The position numbers and the translations under genes are program-made. The notes beneath the pieces were generated by a model that was not told where the DNA came from, made no database searches, and saw nothing but the letters and a program-made list of their open reading frames with translations. From Sceloporus undulatus (lineage: Eukaryota; Chordata; Lepidosauria; Squamata; Phrynosomatidae), in contig NC_056528.1 of assembly GCF_019175285.1 (NCBI RefSeq), forward strand, positions 45,962,937 to 46,026,936: a stretch of 64,000 bases of DNA, given 5' to 3'. Of this stretch, positions 41,040-52,304 are shown piece after piece (positions within the stretch are counted from its first letter, which is position 1; the number at the start of each line of letters is the position of its first letter).

Positions 41040-41579
41040 CAAAACTTTATTGAATATATGAAATATTCCAGCCAATATGACAGCAGTGCAAAGTCACAGC
41101 AAATCATGTCAATAAGGTTCCATGGAAAACCTATAAATATCATGATAATACAAATATATGCTCCAACCACAGGGGCAGAGGAGGAAGAAATTGAGAGACT
41201 CTATGAAGGGGTCCAGGAAGAAATTGACAACACACCAACACAAGACATCAAGTTAAGCATAGGCAACGGGAACACTAAAGTAGAAAGCAAAAAAGAATAA
41301 ACATCAGTAGGAAGATTTGGATTAGGTAAAAGAAACAAAGCTGGTGGGCATCTGATAGAATTTGGTGAGGTCAACAACCTATTCATTGCAAACACCTTTT
41401 TCATACTAGAAAGACTATACACATGGATATCACCAGACTGCCAGTTCAAAAATAAATAAATAGATTATATAATTGGAAGCAAAAGATGGAGAGGCTCAAT
41501 TCTGGTGGCCAAAAGTAGATCAGGTGCTGACTATGGTACAGATCATGAGCTATTTATATCAAAAGTCAGAGTGAAGCTG
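41040..41579 (+). mobile_element. RTE/BovB-type LINE, endonuclease part
   Basis: Frames read IIQIYAPTTGAEEEEIERLY, NNLFIANTFF-like text, and RSGADYGTDHELFISKVRVK. These are the apurinic-type endonuclease motifs of RTE elements (QVYAPT..AEEEEVE; PGADCGSDHELLIAKFRLK from memory). Several frame breaks. It is cut at its 3' side by the L2 insertion. Confidence 0.8.
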
Positions 41580-43377
41580 TTATCCAGGGCATCCGTGAAC
41601 TTGGTTAGTCTGGATCAGTTTGAGTCTGTCAGTACCGAGGATGTGGACAAGATCCTTGGAAGTGTTAGGAAGACAACATGCCCTCTCGATCCCTGTCCCT
41701 CATGGCTAGCGGCACAGGGGGGCCCGGCTGTAACCTTGTTGTTACAGCGGATTATTAACACCTCATTGAGGGATGGGCAATTTCCAACAAATTTGAAATT
41801 GGCCACAGTAAAACCTCTTTTAAAAAAGCCCTCCCTCGACCCCCTGTTGCATAATAATTATCGGCCAATCTCGCTATTGCCATTTTTGGGGAAGGTAATC
41901 GAGCGGGCGGTTGCAATCCAACTTCAATCGATCTTGGATGAAACGGAATATCTAGACCCATTTCAAACTGGCTTTCGGGCGGGTTACGGGGTTGAGACTG
42001 CTATGGTCGCCTTGGTCAATGATCTCCGTCTGGGCATGGACAGGGGAAGCGTGTCCCTGTTAGTGCTCTTGGACATCTCAGCGGCTTTCGATACCATAGA
42101 CCATGGTATCCTTCTGGGGCGCCTGGCGGAGGTGGGAATCGGGGGCACTGCGCTCCAGTGGTTCCGATCCTACCTCTCCGGGAGGTCCCAGATGGTGCAG
42201 CTGGGAGACGTGTGCTCCAATGAGAGGGCCCTTACATCTGGGGTCCCTCAGGGAGCCATTCTGTCTCCCATGCTTTTTAACATCTACATGAAACCGCTGG
42301 GAGAGATCATCCGGAGACATGGGGCGCGGTGTTATCAGTATGCTGATGACACCCAAATAGTCTTCTCTATGTCTCCGACTGATGCAGTGACCGGGATTGG
42401 CGTCTCTCCTCTCGTGGCCTGTCTGGAGTCGGTAATGGGCTGGATGAGGGACAACAGACTCAGCCTGAATCCAGAGAAGACGGAAGTACTCGTGATAGGT
42501 TCCCCCGGTCCGGGGTTGGCGGTGGTTCCTCCAGTCCTGAACGGAATCACGCTTTCCGTGAAGGACTCTGTACGCAGCTTGGGGGTGCTCCTGGACTCGT
42601 CGCTCCACCTTACATCTCAGGTGGATGCGACGGTCAGGAGCACCTGCTATCAGCTTCGGCTGATACGCCAGTTGCGTCCCTACCTCGACCGGGGAGACCT
42701 TGAAACGGTTGTACACGCCCTGGTAACCTCTCGTTTGGATTTCTGCAACGCGCTCTACATGGGGCAACCCTTGTACCATACCCGGAAGCTGCAACTTGTG
42801 CAGAATATGGCAGCCCGTCTGGTCACTGGCACTGCCAGGGCCAGTCATATAACACCAGTCCTTAAAGACTTACATTGGCTGCCTATTCGCTTCCGGGCGC
42901 AATACAAGGTGTTGGTAATTACCTATAAAGCCCTAAATGGCTTGGGCCCAGGGTACCTGGAGGACCGCCTCTCTCCGTACAATCCGCCCCGCGCACTTCG
43001 ATCTTCAGGGCAGCTATTATTAAGTGTTCCAGAGGCGAAATATAATTCCACCTCTAGGAGGGCTTTTTCCATCTCAGCCCCCAACCTCTGGAACGCGCTG
43101 CCCTTCGAGCTCCGCTCAGCCACCTCCCTAGCCCAATTCAGGAAGGGGTTAAAAACCCATTTATTTGAACAAGCTTACCCTGACCAGTAACTCTCCCCCC
43201 CCCTTGTCAGCCTCGTCAGCATTGTTTTGCCGACATGTTATTTTTATTATTTTTATTGAACTGCTTTTAATGTATTTTATTTGATTTTGTGTAATGTATT
43301 GTTTTTCTTGTTGTTCACCGCCCTGATTTTTAGAAGGGCGGTATATAAATAAAATTTTATTATTATTATTATTATTA
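41580..43377 (+). mobile_element. L2-type LINE with intact reverse-transcriptase frame
   Basis: 5'-truncated, about 1.8 kb, ending GGGCGGTATATAAATAAAAT with (TTA)n. An uninterrupted frame, which starts in the RTE piece at 41505 and stops at 43190 (561 codons), holds the reverse transcriptase. Its motifs are NNYRPISLLPFLGKVIE, FQTGFRAGYGVETA, LLDISAAFDTIDHG, TSGVPQGAILSPMLFNIYM, the catalytic YADDT, and LNPEKTEVLVIGS. The C-terminal region ends RKGLKTHLFEQAYPDQ. The open frame suggests recent insertion. It lacks the endonuclease and 5' end, so it could not move itself. Confidence 0.93.
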
Positions 43378-43639
43378 ACCAAATTCAAAGAACCAATTCA
43401 CAAATTAAGTTCCCATTCTTCTCTCCCATTCCCATCAGATCTTCATTACACCCAAGAAAGACTGAAAACCACACTCACACAATTCAGCCCAATGGATCAG
43501 TTCAAACATCACATCAAGCTGTGGTTGAGAAAGCTTATTGTGACTGCCACAGCCATCAGTTCACCTCCAGCAGGTGAAGCTTCACAGATATTATGGGAGT
43601 GCACTATTGAAAATGGGCGCTGTCATGCCTCCAGAGCAT

Positions 43640-44205
43640 CTTTGATGCTCTTGAGACATATATTTAGTTGAGATTATATTAGACTTTCTATGTATCACTT
43701 TAGGAGGGGAAATAGAGATCTACAGCTTTAAGAAAGACAAGGATTGTGAGAAATCCCAGGGTCTTATACTGTCTCCCTCTAGCTAGTTTCAGTTGTGTAG
43801 AAAGATTTCAGCCAAGTCAGACCTGGAGAGAGTATTTTCCTTTGAAAATGATAAGTCCACAGAAGAAGAAAGATAAACCCTCCAAGAAGAGAGAGCAAGG
43901 TATTTAAGAAGGATTATTGAGAAAAAGGAGATCAGTTTCATGTTTTTGTGTTATAACCAGTAAAGCTTTGAAAACTTAAGAAATTTGTGGACAAGTCTTT
44001 TGTTCAGACTGTGTTCCTAGGAGCCAGAGGCCTTACTACACCCAAAGTCCATAGCATCACTCTTGGGACAAAACAGGCGCTAAGAAGACAGAAGGTCAAA
44101 CCATGGTTGGGCTCTCTGTTACAGTTAGTGCAAACTATGGTTTAGTACAATATCTGAATTAAGCCAGACCCAGAGCTGAAGAAAGTGGTCATATAGGTCA
44201 CACGA
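43640..44205. other. Intron 1 DNA, nothing recognised
   Basis: No frame or repeat recognised. Confidence 0.3.
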
Positions 44206-44211
44206 CTCAAT

Positions 44212-44420
44212 TCATAGAATCACAGAGTTGGAAGAGACCCCAAGGGCCAACCCTTCCAACCCTTTGCCATGCAGAAATACACAAAACACTCCTAATGTTT
44301 AGGTGGACTCCCTTTTCCTGTAGTTGGAATCCATTACTCCATGTCCTAGTCTCGGAAGCAGCAGAAAACAAGCTTGCTCCATCCTCAATATTCTCAAGGG
44401 CTTCCAAGCAATCTTATTAA
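44212..44420 (-). mobile_element. CR1 3' end, antisense
   Basis: 'TCATAGAATCACAGAGTTGG' then 'GCAGCAGAAAACAAGCTTGC' reverse the text seen at 24190-24480. Confidence 0.85.
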
Positions 44421-44424
44421 TTGG

Positions 44425-45480
44425 GTGCTGAGTACCCTCAACCGGGTGCTGACATCTCCAAAGAACTTCGGGAATTCAGGAAACACTGGAATATTTGCAA
44501 AGAAGAGCTCCAAACATTTCTCTCTCTTCTCCACATTGCATGAGGTCTGATAATACACTGCTATTTTTAGAAATGGGTAATTATTGTTGAGTTCTTGCTG
44601 CTTCTTTCCTCTCGGTTTCGATTTTTGAGCCAAGAATCACACATTAAGCAATGCCACCCACAGCAGCTTAGGCATCCGGTGTTCCAATTCAGTGACACAA
44701 CATTCTGGGCAACCACTGGATAGTGAAAAAGCACAGTAATGTGTATGCACACGTATGCATTCAGAAAATGGCTATATAATGTATCTCAATACCTTCATAC
44801 AAGCCCAGCGGTACCAAGAAAAGACAAAAAAAGTGTACAAATACAGTCTCCGAAATAAAATAAAATAAAAGACGGAGATGTCCTAAGAGCTGTAGAGTAG
44901 TCATTCCCAGTCTTTAGTTCTCTGGCTGTTTTAACCGTCAGTTCTAAAAAAAGACCAGCCAATTTGGTTAATGGTCAAAATGGTCACAGGTTTCAGGAGT
45001 AGACGTCTATGGAGATTGCTACATCCAACTTTAAAACTACAATTAAAGTTGGAAAATAGTGTCGTTGGCGATATTTATTGCATGACATTGCCCCCGACCC
45101 ATAGCCGCTGTGTCTCTGAACCTTGGTTAGGGTGTCCCTTTTCATTGGTGGGGCAAACCCGTCAATAAGCTCCCAGTTACACTGCTGTGCCATTAGTCTT
45201 CAGGTGCGAAACATCATTGTTGCAGCAGCTGTGATATTGGCTGTCATGTGGTAATACCGTCTCTCCCTCACTATTGCCAAGAAGGCTGATTTCCTTTATT
45301 CATTTATTTTTTACTTCTTTTCTTGAATTTATGTTGCATTCGCATAATTCCTGAATTGCATTAAAAAGTAAAAATAAAAATAAAAGAGGCAGGATTAAGG
45401 GGGATTACGGAAGAGAGCGCAATAGTAGAAACAGTCATGCAGTTGCAGAGAGGTGGAATAATCGCTACTCTAAAACCAAT
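44425..45480. other. SH3BGRL intron 1, mostly unrecognised
   Basis: Mostly unique text. The A/T-rich stretch at 45290-45470 looks distantly like 12590-12775 (AAATAAAAATAAAA followed by a GGATTA-containing purine-rich part), possibly an old shared repeat. Confidence 0.25.
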
Positions 45481-45484
45481 GTTT

Positions 45485-45735
45485 TTACTAGGGTCCTTTA
45501 CAGACCGGCCTGAATGGCCAGCATGGGGGCAGAGTCAGGGTGTCACGTCCAGATGATGCATGCCCTGACTTCACCCCCAGGGCGCCATGACGCCATGCGC
45601 CACTCCACACGACATCATGGTGTGCCTCCGGCAATGCGTCCAGATGATGCTGCACCAAAGGAGCACCATACAGCTGTGCCGCCACGGCTAAGGTGCCCTT
45701 TCAAGAGCTTGAGGTTGCCACAGCCCCAACTCTGA
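45485..45735. mobile_element. G/C-rich non-autonomous element, class unsure
   Basis: It begins GGGTCCTTTACAGACCGGCC, contains the doubled motif 'GTCCAGATGATGC', and is far richer in CpG than its flanks. It is probably a hAT-like MITE. Confidence 0.35.
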
Positions 45736-45932
45736 GAATACTTTGCATGTTTTGTTATGTATGGTGTACATATATTCAGCTTTAATGGGAATAATAAGCA
45801 GTAAAAAAATGATGTTTTATTGAAAGATATAAATAGTTTGTTAATGTTGGAAAGCATTAAATCATAATAAATGGTCGAACTTTCTGATACATAAAATAAT
45901 GTCTCACAGTATTATTATAATGGATAAGTGTG

Positions 45933-46085
45933 GGGTTTTTTTGTGGGTTTTTCGGGCTATGTGGCCATGTTCTGGAAGAGTTTATTCCTGTCGTTTTGCT
46001 AGCAGTGAATAAACTCTTCCAGAACATGGCCATATCGCCTGAAAAACCTACCAAAAAGTATGGATGCTGGCCATGAAAGCCTTTG
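45933..46085. mobile_element. Penelope-like inverted dimer
   Basis: The left arm is antisense (TTGTGGGTTTTTCGGGCTAT, GTTCTGGAAGAGTTTATTCC). The right arm is sense from AATAAACTCTTCCAGAAC to 'GGCCATGAAAGCC'. The right arm begins at the same base as in the dimer at 56572. Confidence 0.7.
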
Positions 46086-46089
46086 CCCG

Positions 46090-46590
46090 ATGGACATGTT
46101 TGCAAGTCTGCTCTCCCTGCCAATGCAAAACATTTCCTTGTAACCCGTGAGTGGTTTCAATACCCTTTTTAAAAAGAGTCTTGTGCAAAGTATTTATTTC
46201 AGCAAGCAATGCAAACACTGGTCCAGTATTGTCAAACAGAAAGTAGCTGTAACAGAATCTCAAGCATGTTTTTTGTTGTTGTTCAAATAAATGTGCAGTA
46301 GAACAATAGTCAGTGTGGAAACTACATTCCCGCCCAGCGAATGCAATGTTTTCAAGAGTTGTGGGAACATATCAGTGGGAAAGCCAACGTGGGAGAAGTA
46401 AGCAAAAACAAAGCTACCCCTGTGGGTTACTCCATTATTTATCATCTATTTGCTCAGTAATCTAAAGCCACAAAGGTTGCTAATCCTCATACACAAAACC
46501 GCCAACCATGATGCCCAGCCTGGATTAAATGAAGACTAGGACCCACATTATATTGTCAAATACAGCCAAATGGTCTAACCACGATTTAAA
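46090..46590. other. SH3BGRL intron 1, nothing recognised
   Basis: No frame or repeat recognised. Confidence 0.3.
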
Positions 46591-46591
46591 T

Positions 46592-47175
46592 GCAGGTTGA
46601 GTCGTCCCTATCCAAAATGCTTGGGACCAAAACTGTTTTACATTGTGATTTTTTCTGTATTTTGGAATATCTGTATTTTCATATCCGTACGTAATGAGAT
46701 ACCTTGGATATGAAATCCAAGTCTAAACATGTCTACCCCCGGATAGGTTTTCTGGATGTGAAGATACCACGTTTTAGCAGCCACAGGGGAATCCTAGAGA
46801 TAAAACCAATGGACTTGGACTTTATTATTTAAGGTTTCTATCTGAAACAAAGCCAGCAGAGCTTTGAAAGCTTGCAACATGTGCAATGTGCACTTTGGAT
46901 GGCCCAGTAAAGGTATCACTGTTTGGTGGATTTTGGATGATATGTCCAACATGGCTACCTCTGGATATGTTCATCAAATTAATCTATGTTTCATATACAA
47001 CCCATAGCCTGATGCTCATTTTATTCAATATTTTAAAATCATTTTGTGCATGAAACAAACTCTGTGTACATTGAACCATTAGAAAGCACTATCTCAGCCT
47101 CCCATGTGGACAATTTTGGATTTTGGAATATTTTGAATTTCAGAAATCCTGGTAAGGGAAACTCAACCCGTACTA
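46592..47175. mobile_element. Pogo/Tigger-like element split by another repeat
   Basis: Left part 'GTTGAGTCGTCCCTATCCAA', right part ending 'AAGGGAAACTCAACCCGT'. Between about 46730 and 46985 the text is instead a Penelope-like repeat (GAAAGCTTGCAACATGTG, TCACTGTTTGGTGGATTT), inserted later. Confidence 0.7.
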
Positions 47176-47534
47176 TCAACATTTTTGATGGTAAGAAAAA
47201 GCAGTGAAGGAAGTGAAGAGAAAAACATGAGAGGGTTACAAATGCAAGACTCCAGTGTTTGGAACCGATGTAAAATTTCACGAATTGCTCAATAAAGTCT
47301 CATCTGGAAGCTTCCTATGAGCCACACAATGAACCTTGTACAGCGACAAAAGAATGGCATTTGGTAAACTGGGTCAATCATTTACTTTAAGAAAATAGAT
47401 CTTAGCTTGTACAAGTTGTACAAATGTTCAAAATTCTTGTTATCAAATCTTCCAAGCATCTTAGTAAGCAAAACTGTTGTTATTTACCATCAAGTTGGCT
47501 TCCAGTTATGGCAATCCTACGAACAAAGTTATAT

Positions 47535-47728
47535 AAAAGTACCTTCAGGCTGTGTCTATCAGGTGTATATGATATGAAACATAAATTTATTTTATGTTCA
47601 GGCTTGGGTTCCATTTCCAAGGTACTTCATTGTGTATGTATAGCAAACACAAGTATTCCAAAATAATACAAAAATCCAAAATACGTCTGGTTTCAAGCAT
47701 TTCAGATAAGGGAGGCTCAGCTTAGACA
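47535..47728. mobile_element. Pogo/Tigger-like fragment
   Basis: 'GTACCTTCAGGCTGTGTCTA' to 'TTTCAGATAAGGGAGGCTC'. Confidence 0.65.
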
Positions 47729-47740
47729 GAAATTGGAAAT

Positions 47741-47988
47741 ACAGTGCGCCCTTGGCTTATGCGGGGGATCCGTTCCGCCCCGCCCCCCGCGTAAGCCAAA
47801 TTGCGCGTATGCTCGAGCCCCATTCAAGTGAATGAGGCTCATTCATGCAGCAGCGTGGTGGTGCATGCGCCCCATTCATTTGAATGGGACTTGCACCCTG
47901 CGCACTCCCACACGGCTCTACACAGCTTTGTGCGTAAGCTCAAAGCTGTGTACAGTGCATCCGCCTATAACGCGAGCGCACTGTAATA
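47741..47988. mobile_element. TA-flanked MITE with G/C-rich interior
   Basis: The inverted termini TACAGTGCGC and GCGCACTGTA define a complete copy. The interior has 'CCCCATTCAAGTGAATGAGG' and several CpGs. The TA target and termini fit the Tc1/mariner-pogo superfamily. Confidence 0.75.
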
Positions 47989-47989
47989 T

Positions 47990-48186
47990 GCCCTGGTCAA
48001 TTTTGATTTTGGCATTCAATAACATAGCTTTACATTGAAGGATCTTATCTAGTTCCTTCATGGCTGCCTTTCCAAGTCTTAGTCTTCTTCTGATTTCTTG
48101 GCTACAGTCTCCATTTTGATTAATGACTGAGCCAAGGTATAGGGAATCTTTAACTATTTCAGTGTTTTCGTTACCTACTTTGAAGT
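47990..48186 (-). mobile_element. RTE/BovB-type LINE fragment, antisense
   Basis: The minus frame reads VKDSLYLGSVINQNGDCSQE and IRRRLRLGKAAMKELDKIL, matching the RTE text LGSKITADGDCSHEIKRRLL (from memory). Confidence 0.85.
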
Positions 48187-48187
48187 T

Positions 48188-48377
48188 ATGTAAGGGCTGT
48201 TCGCCAGTGGAACACACTCCTTCCTTGGAGTGTAGTGGAGTCTCCTTCCTTGGAGGTCTTTAAGCAGAGGCTGGATGGCCATTTGTCGGGGATGCTTTGA
48301 TGGAGAGTTCCTGCATGGCAGAATAGGGTTGGACTGGATGGCCCTTGTGGTCTCTTCCAACTCTAATGATTCTATGT
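48188..48377 (+). mobile_element. CR1 3' end
   Basis: 'GTAAGGGCTGTTCGCCAGTG' to 'GATGGCCCTTGTGGTCTCTT', directly after the RTE fragment. Confidence 0.9.
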
Positions 48378-48379
48378 GT

Positions 48380-48970
48380 GGTCATTATTTTTGTCTCAAT
48401 GTGCCCAACAGCTACTGGGCAAAACGCTGAAGGAGGAAAATGAAAATGGTTTGGATGTTAGGGAGGGAACAGAGAGGTTAATTGATGCAAGGAAGCCCAT
48501 TGCAGAACAATGCACAATAGAATACACAGAAGTCTCTGTTTCTCCCTGCAGTGATTTTGCGAGGAAAAAGCTGGCCTAGGTCCAAAAACCAAGATGAAAA
48601 GATTGCAGGAGAACACGATGGAGAGAAAGAATGTGGATTGCACATGTTTCCCCTTTCCAATTACCTTCGGCCCAGTGGCATGTACTCACAGTTGCATCTA
48701 TAAACACAAACACACAAACCCCATTGCAAAATACAGAATGACTCCCTGGTGGAGGTGGAACGTGACCATCACAAGCTTAACATACCTTCCAATGTTTCAC
48801 TGATGAAAATGAAGCAACATCAGAGTGGGGTCAAAAAGGCCTGGCCAGGCAACAAGAAGGCAAGAGGTATTAAGGAGGAAGAGCACACAAAAGAACTATT
48901 TCAGGAAGAGAAATTCTGGAATTTATGTACTGAGTTTAAGAAAGCCTGGGGGGAAAGAAATATACCCCAA
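48380..48970. other. SH3BGRL intron 1, nothing recognised
   Basis: No frame or repeat recognised. Confidence 0.3.
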
Positions 48971-48974
48971 ATCA

Positions 48975-49200
48975 GATGACTGGGAAGGGAAAAATTCCAT
49001 GCCTTCCCCTCCCTCCTCATGAGTTAGCGGAGTGCACTTTGAATTCAGTTTGCAGAAACTGAAGTAAGGAGGACAAAGAGGGAAAGTGGGCAGATGGAAG
49101 AAAATCTGGGACATTTCAAAAGCCGTTGAGAAAGTGGGACAGGAGAGGATTAAATGGAGCTGTCCCTGCCTTATCTGATAAGGCCCCTTTGTTAGGCAGA
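48975..49200 (+). repeat. Unclassified interspersed repeat, forward copy
   Basis: 'GAATTCAGTTTGCAGAAACT' and 'GAGAGGATTAAATGGAGCTG' match the family at 5930 and 6930. Confidence 0.45.
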
Positions 49201-49310
49201 GGACACTGCATTTCTCATGAAGCCTTCATGCTTTTGCATCAAGAAAATGTTAAATAATATTGAGGACTATGGCTTCACAATGATGGAGATGTATTGGATA
49301 GCAACAGAAG

Positions 49311-49513
49311 TACAGTCGCCCCTCCTAAATCGCGGATCTGAGATCTGCGCCCTTGATTACCCGCGATGACCTCCGCTGTCTTCAATGGTGCATGCTCCCA
49401 GTGAGCGCACCCAGGCCACACGTATGGGGGTGCGCCCCATTCAAGCCTATGCGTGAGCCTCTGTGTACCGGGTCCAGAACGGATCCCCCACGAAAACATA
49501 GGGCCAACTGTAT
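49311..49513. mobile_element. TA-flanked MITE
   Basis: Begins TACAGTCGCCCCTCCTAAAT and ends GGGCCAACTGTA. It is related to the element at 47741. Confidence 0.65.
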
Positions 49514-49514
49514 A

Positions 49515-49865
49515 TTTTTTGTGTTGCAAATGGATGTTAAATTTCCTGGACATTGAGACTCTCTCACCAGCCACACAGCCAGAAGGAGGAGGTGCAAGCC
49601 TGCAAGTTATACCCCTCCATACCATCTGATCTGAGAACAGAAACAGCAAAATCTAGGCCTATGACTAATATCTTCACTTCTTTTTCTCCTGTAAGATTTC
49701 TAACACCTTGCTTGATCAAGAAGCCAGTGGAGTTTCGAAAGCTTGCAACATGTATACTGTGCATTTTGGTTGGCCAATAAAGGCGTCACTGTTTGGTGGA
49801 TTTTTGACTGGATTTGCTATATGTCCAACACGGCTACCCTTGGATGTTTTCATGATACGACCTAA
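49515..49865 (+). mobile_element. Penelope-like repeat with decayed hammerhead-like motif
   Basis: Same text as 55560-55915: 'GCAAGTTATACCCCTCCATA', then the motif region at 49708-49750 (stem I TTGC/GCAA kept, GAAA kept, the CUGANGA element altered), then 'TGTGCATTTTGGTTGGCC'. Confidence 0.55.
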
Positions 49866-49869
49866 AAGA

Positions 49870-50340
49870 TGTAAATTAAATGGAGGCAATTTCTCAGATA
49901 GTAAAGAGTTAATGCTCTGAGCAGAACCTCTTGCTGCCTCTTGAATAGGAAACGGAGTGTTCAGCTGCAAAACCCACCAGATCACATTGCTTCCGGTGAC
50001 TTGACAAGAAAGTAAGCAGAAAGCAGCTGGTTTTACTCCGGGGAGGCAAAGAAACTGTCAGATTCGCCTCCAAATTGACATGGTTTCAAGCTGCACATCT
50101 GACATGGAGGAATGAGGCCTCCTCTGAGTAGAGGGGAGCCAAAACTGGACAGGCTTAAGTTCAGCCTTTTGTGCTATTCAGGTTTCATCCCAAAGGATTG
50201 ACTTGGCACATAGAATACAATAGACTGAAAGAGTGAGAAAGCCCCAGTGGAAGGAGGAAACTGGAGGAAAAGGGAAAGAATTCCAAGACGGCAGAAAAGG
50301 GGGTGATTCTTAGAGATATCTAAAGGTTTTCAATTTTAAA
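49870..50340. other. SH3BGRL intron 1, nothing recognised
   Basis: No frame or repeat recognised. Confidence 0.3.
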
Positions 50341-50342
50341 TC

Positions 50343-50475
50343 AGTTTTGTAAGGCACCAGAACTCTTTGGTAGAGAAGGCTAAAGATCTTGTAAATACCA
50401 GGGTTCCAAAAGATGGAGCGCCAGAACTTAAAATGGTGTCAAATTGCATTATTGCTACAGTGCAGATGCACCTTA
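50343..50475. mobile_element. Right half of a fold-back MITE
   Basis: 'GAAGGCTAAAGATCTTGTAA' to 'GCTACAGTGCAGATGCACCT'. Confidence 0.65.
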
Positions 50476-50489
50476 ACTTAAGTTAGGGA

Positions 50490-51060
50490 AGTGGAGGGGA
50501 TCAGCCCCCATTTATTTTGTTCAGCTCAGCTCCCTCGTTTCTTATTCATTCACCTTATTTCTCCCAGATGGTTAAAAGCAAGAATGTCCATTTCACGAGA
50601 AAGAGATTTTCTCCTGCCATTTTGCTTATGTTAATCTAGGCAACAACACATGTGTTTTTACAGCCTTATACCAATAAATAACCTCAGTTGGAAAATTGCT
50701 CAGATCCAACCAAAGTAGTTGACAAAGTAGTTTGCAAACTGGTATTCACCAAAGCAACAAGTAGACACCACTTTCTCCTTTCTGTCATGCAAAGGGGAAA
50801 AGTGGTTTGGAGAAAAGCTTTTGCCTTTCATTTCCCTTAGGATTAGTCAAGTCTTTCTGTTCAAAAGCTCTCTAATATTTATTTAATTCTCCCCCCCCCC
50901 TTAAATCTAAGAGAATGAATAAGAGCCGGTTCATTCAGGGAAAGGAGGCATGTCACACAAATTAATTTGAAGGGTCTTTACAAAGCAACAACCAGCAACT
51001 ATGAAGCTGATTATACAATCCCAGCATAATCATCTTGGTACAGTATTCTAATGCCTTCCG
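50490..51060. other. Unique block in SH3BGRL intron 1, possible regulatory sequence
   Basis: About 570 nt with no recognised repeat apart from a C-run at 50891-50900. It is one of the few repeat-free stretches of the intron. Confidence 0.2.
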
Positions 51061-51118
51061 GTTGGTGTCAAAATATATGTGTGATGGACTTATGTCTGCT
51101 AATATATCATCAGTTTCC

Positions 51119-51121
<3 letters not shown>

Positions 51122-51160
<39 letters not shown>

Positions 51161-51190
51161 ACGGACACACACACACACACACACACACAC
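51122..51190. repeat. (TG)n...(AC)n self-complementary microsatellite
   Basis: (TG)18 at about 51122-51158, a short spacer, then (AC)n at 51166-51190. The two halves can pair as a hairpin or adopt Z-DNA. Confidence 0.92.
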
Positions 51191-51317
51191 TACTTGTTTG
51201 AATGCAATTGCTCTTTGGCTATTTTACCAGAACTATTCTTACAACAGTGCAAATTTAGTTATTTTTATCTTCTAGTTGGCACATTTTTAATCTCCGTTTT
51301 TTAAAGGCTTGTTATAA

Positions 51318-51552
51318 AGTCAGCCCTCCTTATCCACGGATTTTTAATCCACGGATTCAAGCATCCACGGTTTGAAAAGCATTTTAATATATATATACAT
51401 TCTCAAAAGCAAAGCTTGGTTTTGCCACTTTATATAAGTGACACCCATTTGCTATTCCATTGTATTCAATGGAATTTGAGCATCCACGGATTTTCATATC
51501 CAGAGAGGATCCTGGAAGCAAACCCTAGCGGATACCAAGGGTCCACTGTCTG
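51318..51552. mobile_element. Pogo-like fold-back MITE
   Basis: 'AGCCCTCCTTATCCACGGAT' and 'TAGCGGATACCAAGGGTCCA' are the mirrored ends; 'TTTATATAAGTGACACCC' is internal. It is the family nested at 4511-4620. Confidence 0.75.
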
Positions 51553-51859
51553 TGTTATTTTATCTTTGATTTACTGGCCTTTGATGGAAATGTGTGAAGG
51601 ACCCTTCCTTCCATAACTGGCTTGAAACTCAAACTGGATTGTTTCTGCAGTGTGTTTTGGACCACTGTCTGATGACCCCAAGCAATGCCAACAGTACAGT
51701 AGAGGAGGAAATAAGGAAAGGTCTAGGTCTGAAAACAGAATTACATGTCTTCTACGTATGACATCAGTATAATGGTACCACTCTGTCACAATCCAGGAGT
51801 CCAGATCCTCCAACTCTCCCACTGTGGCAGGAATAATCTTGATTAATAATTCTTTCATC

Positions 51860-52085
51860 CCATTGTTTTCAAATGTCCCAGTTTCTCCATCCTTTTCCCT
51901 GCGTCCTCAGCTTGCTTCCGTTGCTGCATACTAAGTTCAAAATGCTAGTTTGTGTTCAGTTAACTCAGCAGAGAGAAGAGAAGGAGGCTGGAATCTTGCC
52001 CTTCCCAGTAGACTCAGGCAACAGCAAACTGCTGTAGCATCTTCTAGCTTGTGTTTTCTTTTTCTCTAATAACTTTTGCCATCTT
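51860..52085 (-). repeat. Unclassified interspersed repeat, reverse copy
   Basis: 'GACTCAGGCAACAGCAAACT' and 'CTAATAACTTTTGCCATC' match the family at 6930 reversed. Confidence 0.5.
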
Positions 52086-52142
52086 GACCACACTCTGAAG
52101 TTGCTTGGCCGCTCATGTCCCCGAGTTTTCAGCGCTGAAACG

Positions 52143-52300
52143 TTGGAGAGCCAATGTGGACTATGACTCTGGAGACTAGGGTTCGAATCCCTGCTCAGCC
52201 ATGAAACCTAACCTTGGGCAAGTCACATGCTCTCAACCTCAGAGAAAGGCAAAGGCAAACCTCCTCTGAAGATAACTCGCCAAGAAAACCCTGTCCTCTC
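52143..52300 (+). mobile_element. tRNA-derived SINE
   Basis: 'GACTCTGGAGACTAGGGTTC' then 'GGGCAAGTCACATGCTCTCA'; truncated end. Confidence 0.8.
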
Positions 52301-52304
52301 TGAA

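Noticed and set aside
42078-42848. 256-codon minus-strand frame
   Set aside because: It is the shadow of the L2 reverse-transcriptase frame on the plus strand.
51035-51304. Frames across the TG/CA run
   Set aside because: Alternating Cys-Val and Thr-His runs are dinucleotide-repeat artefacts.
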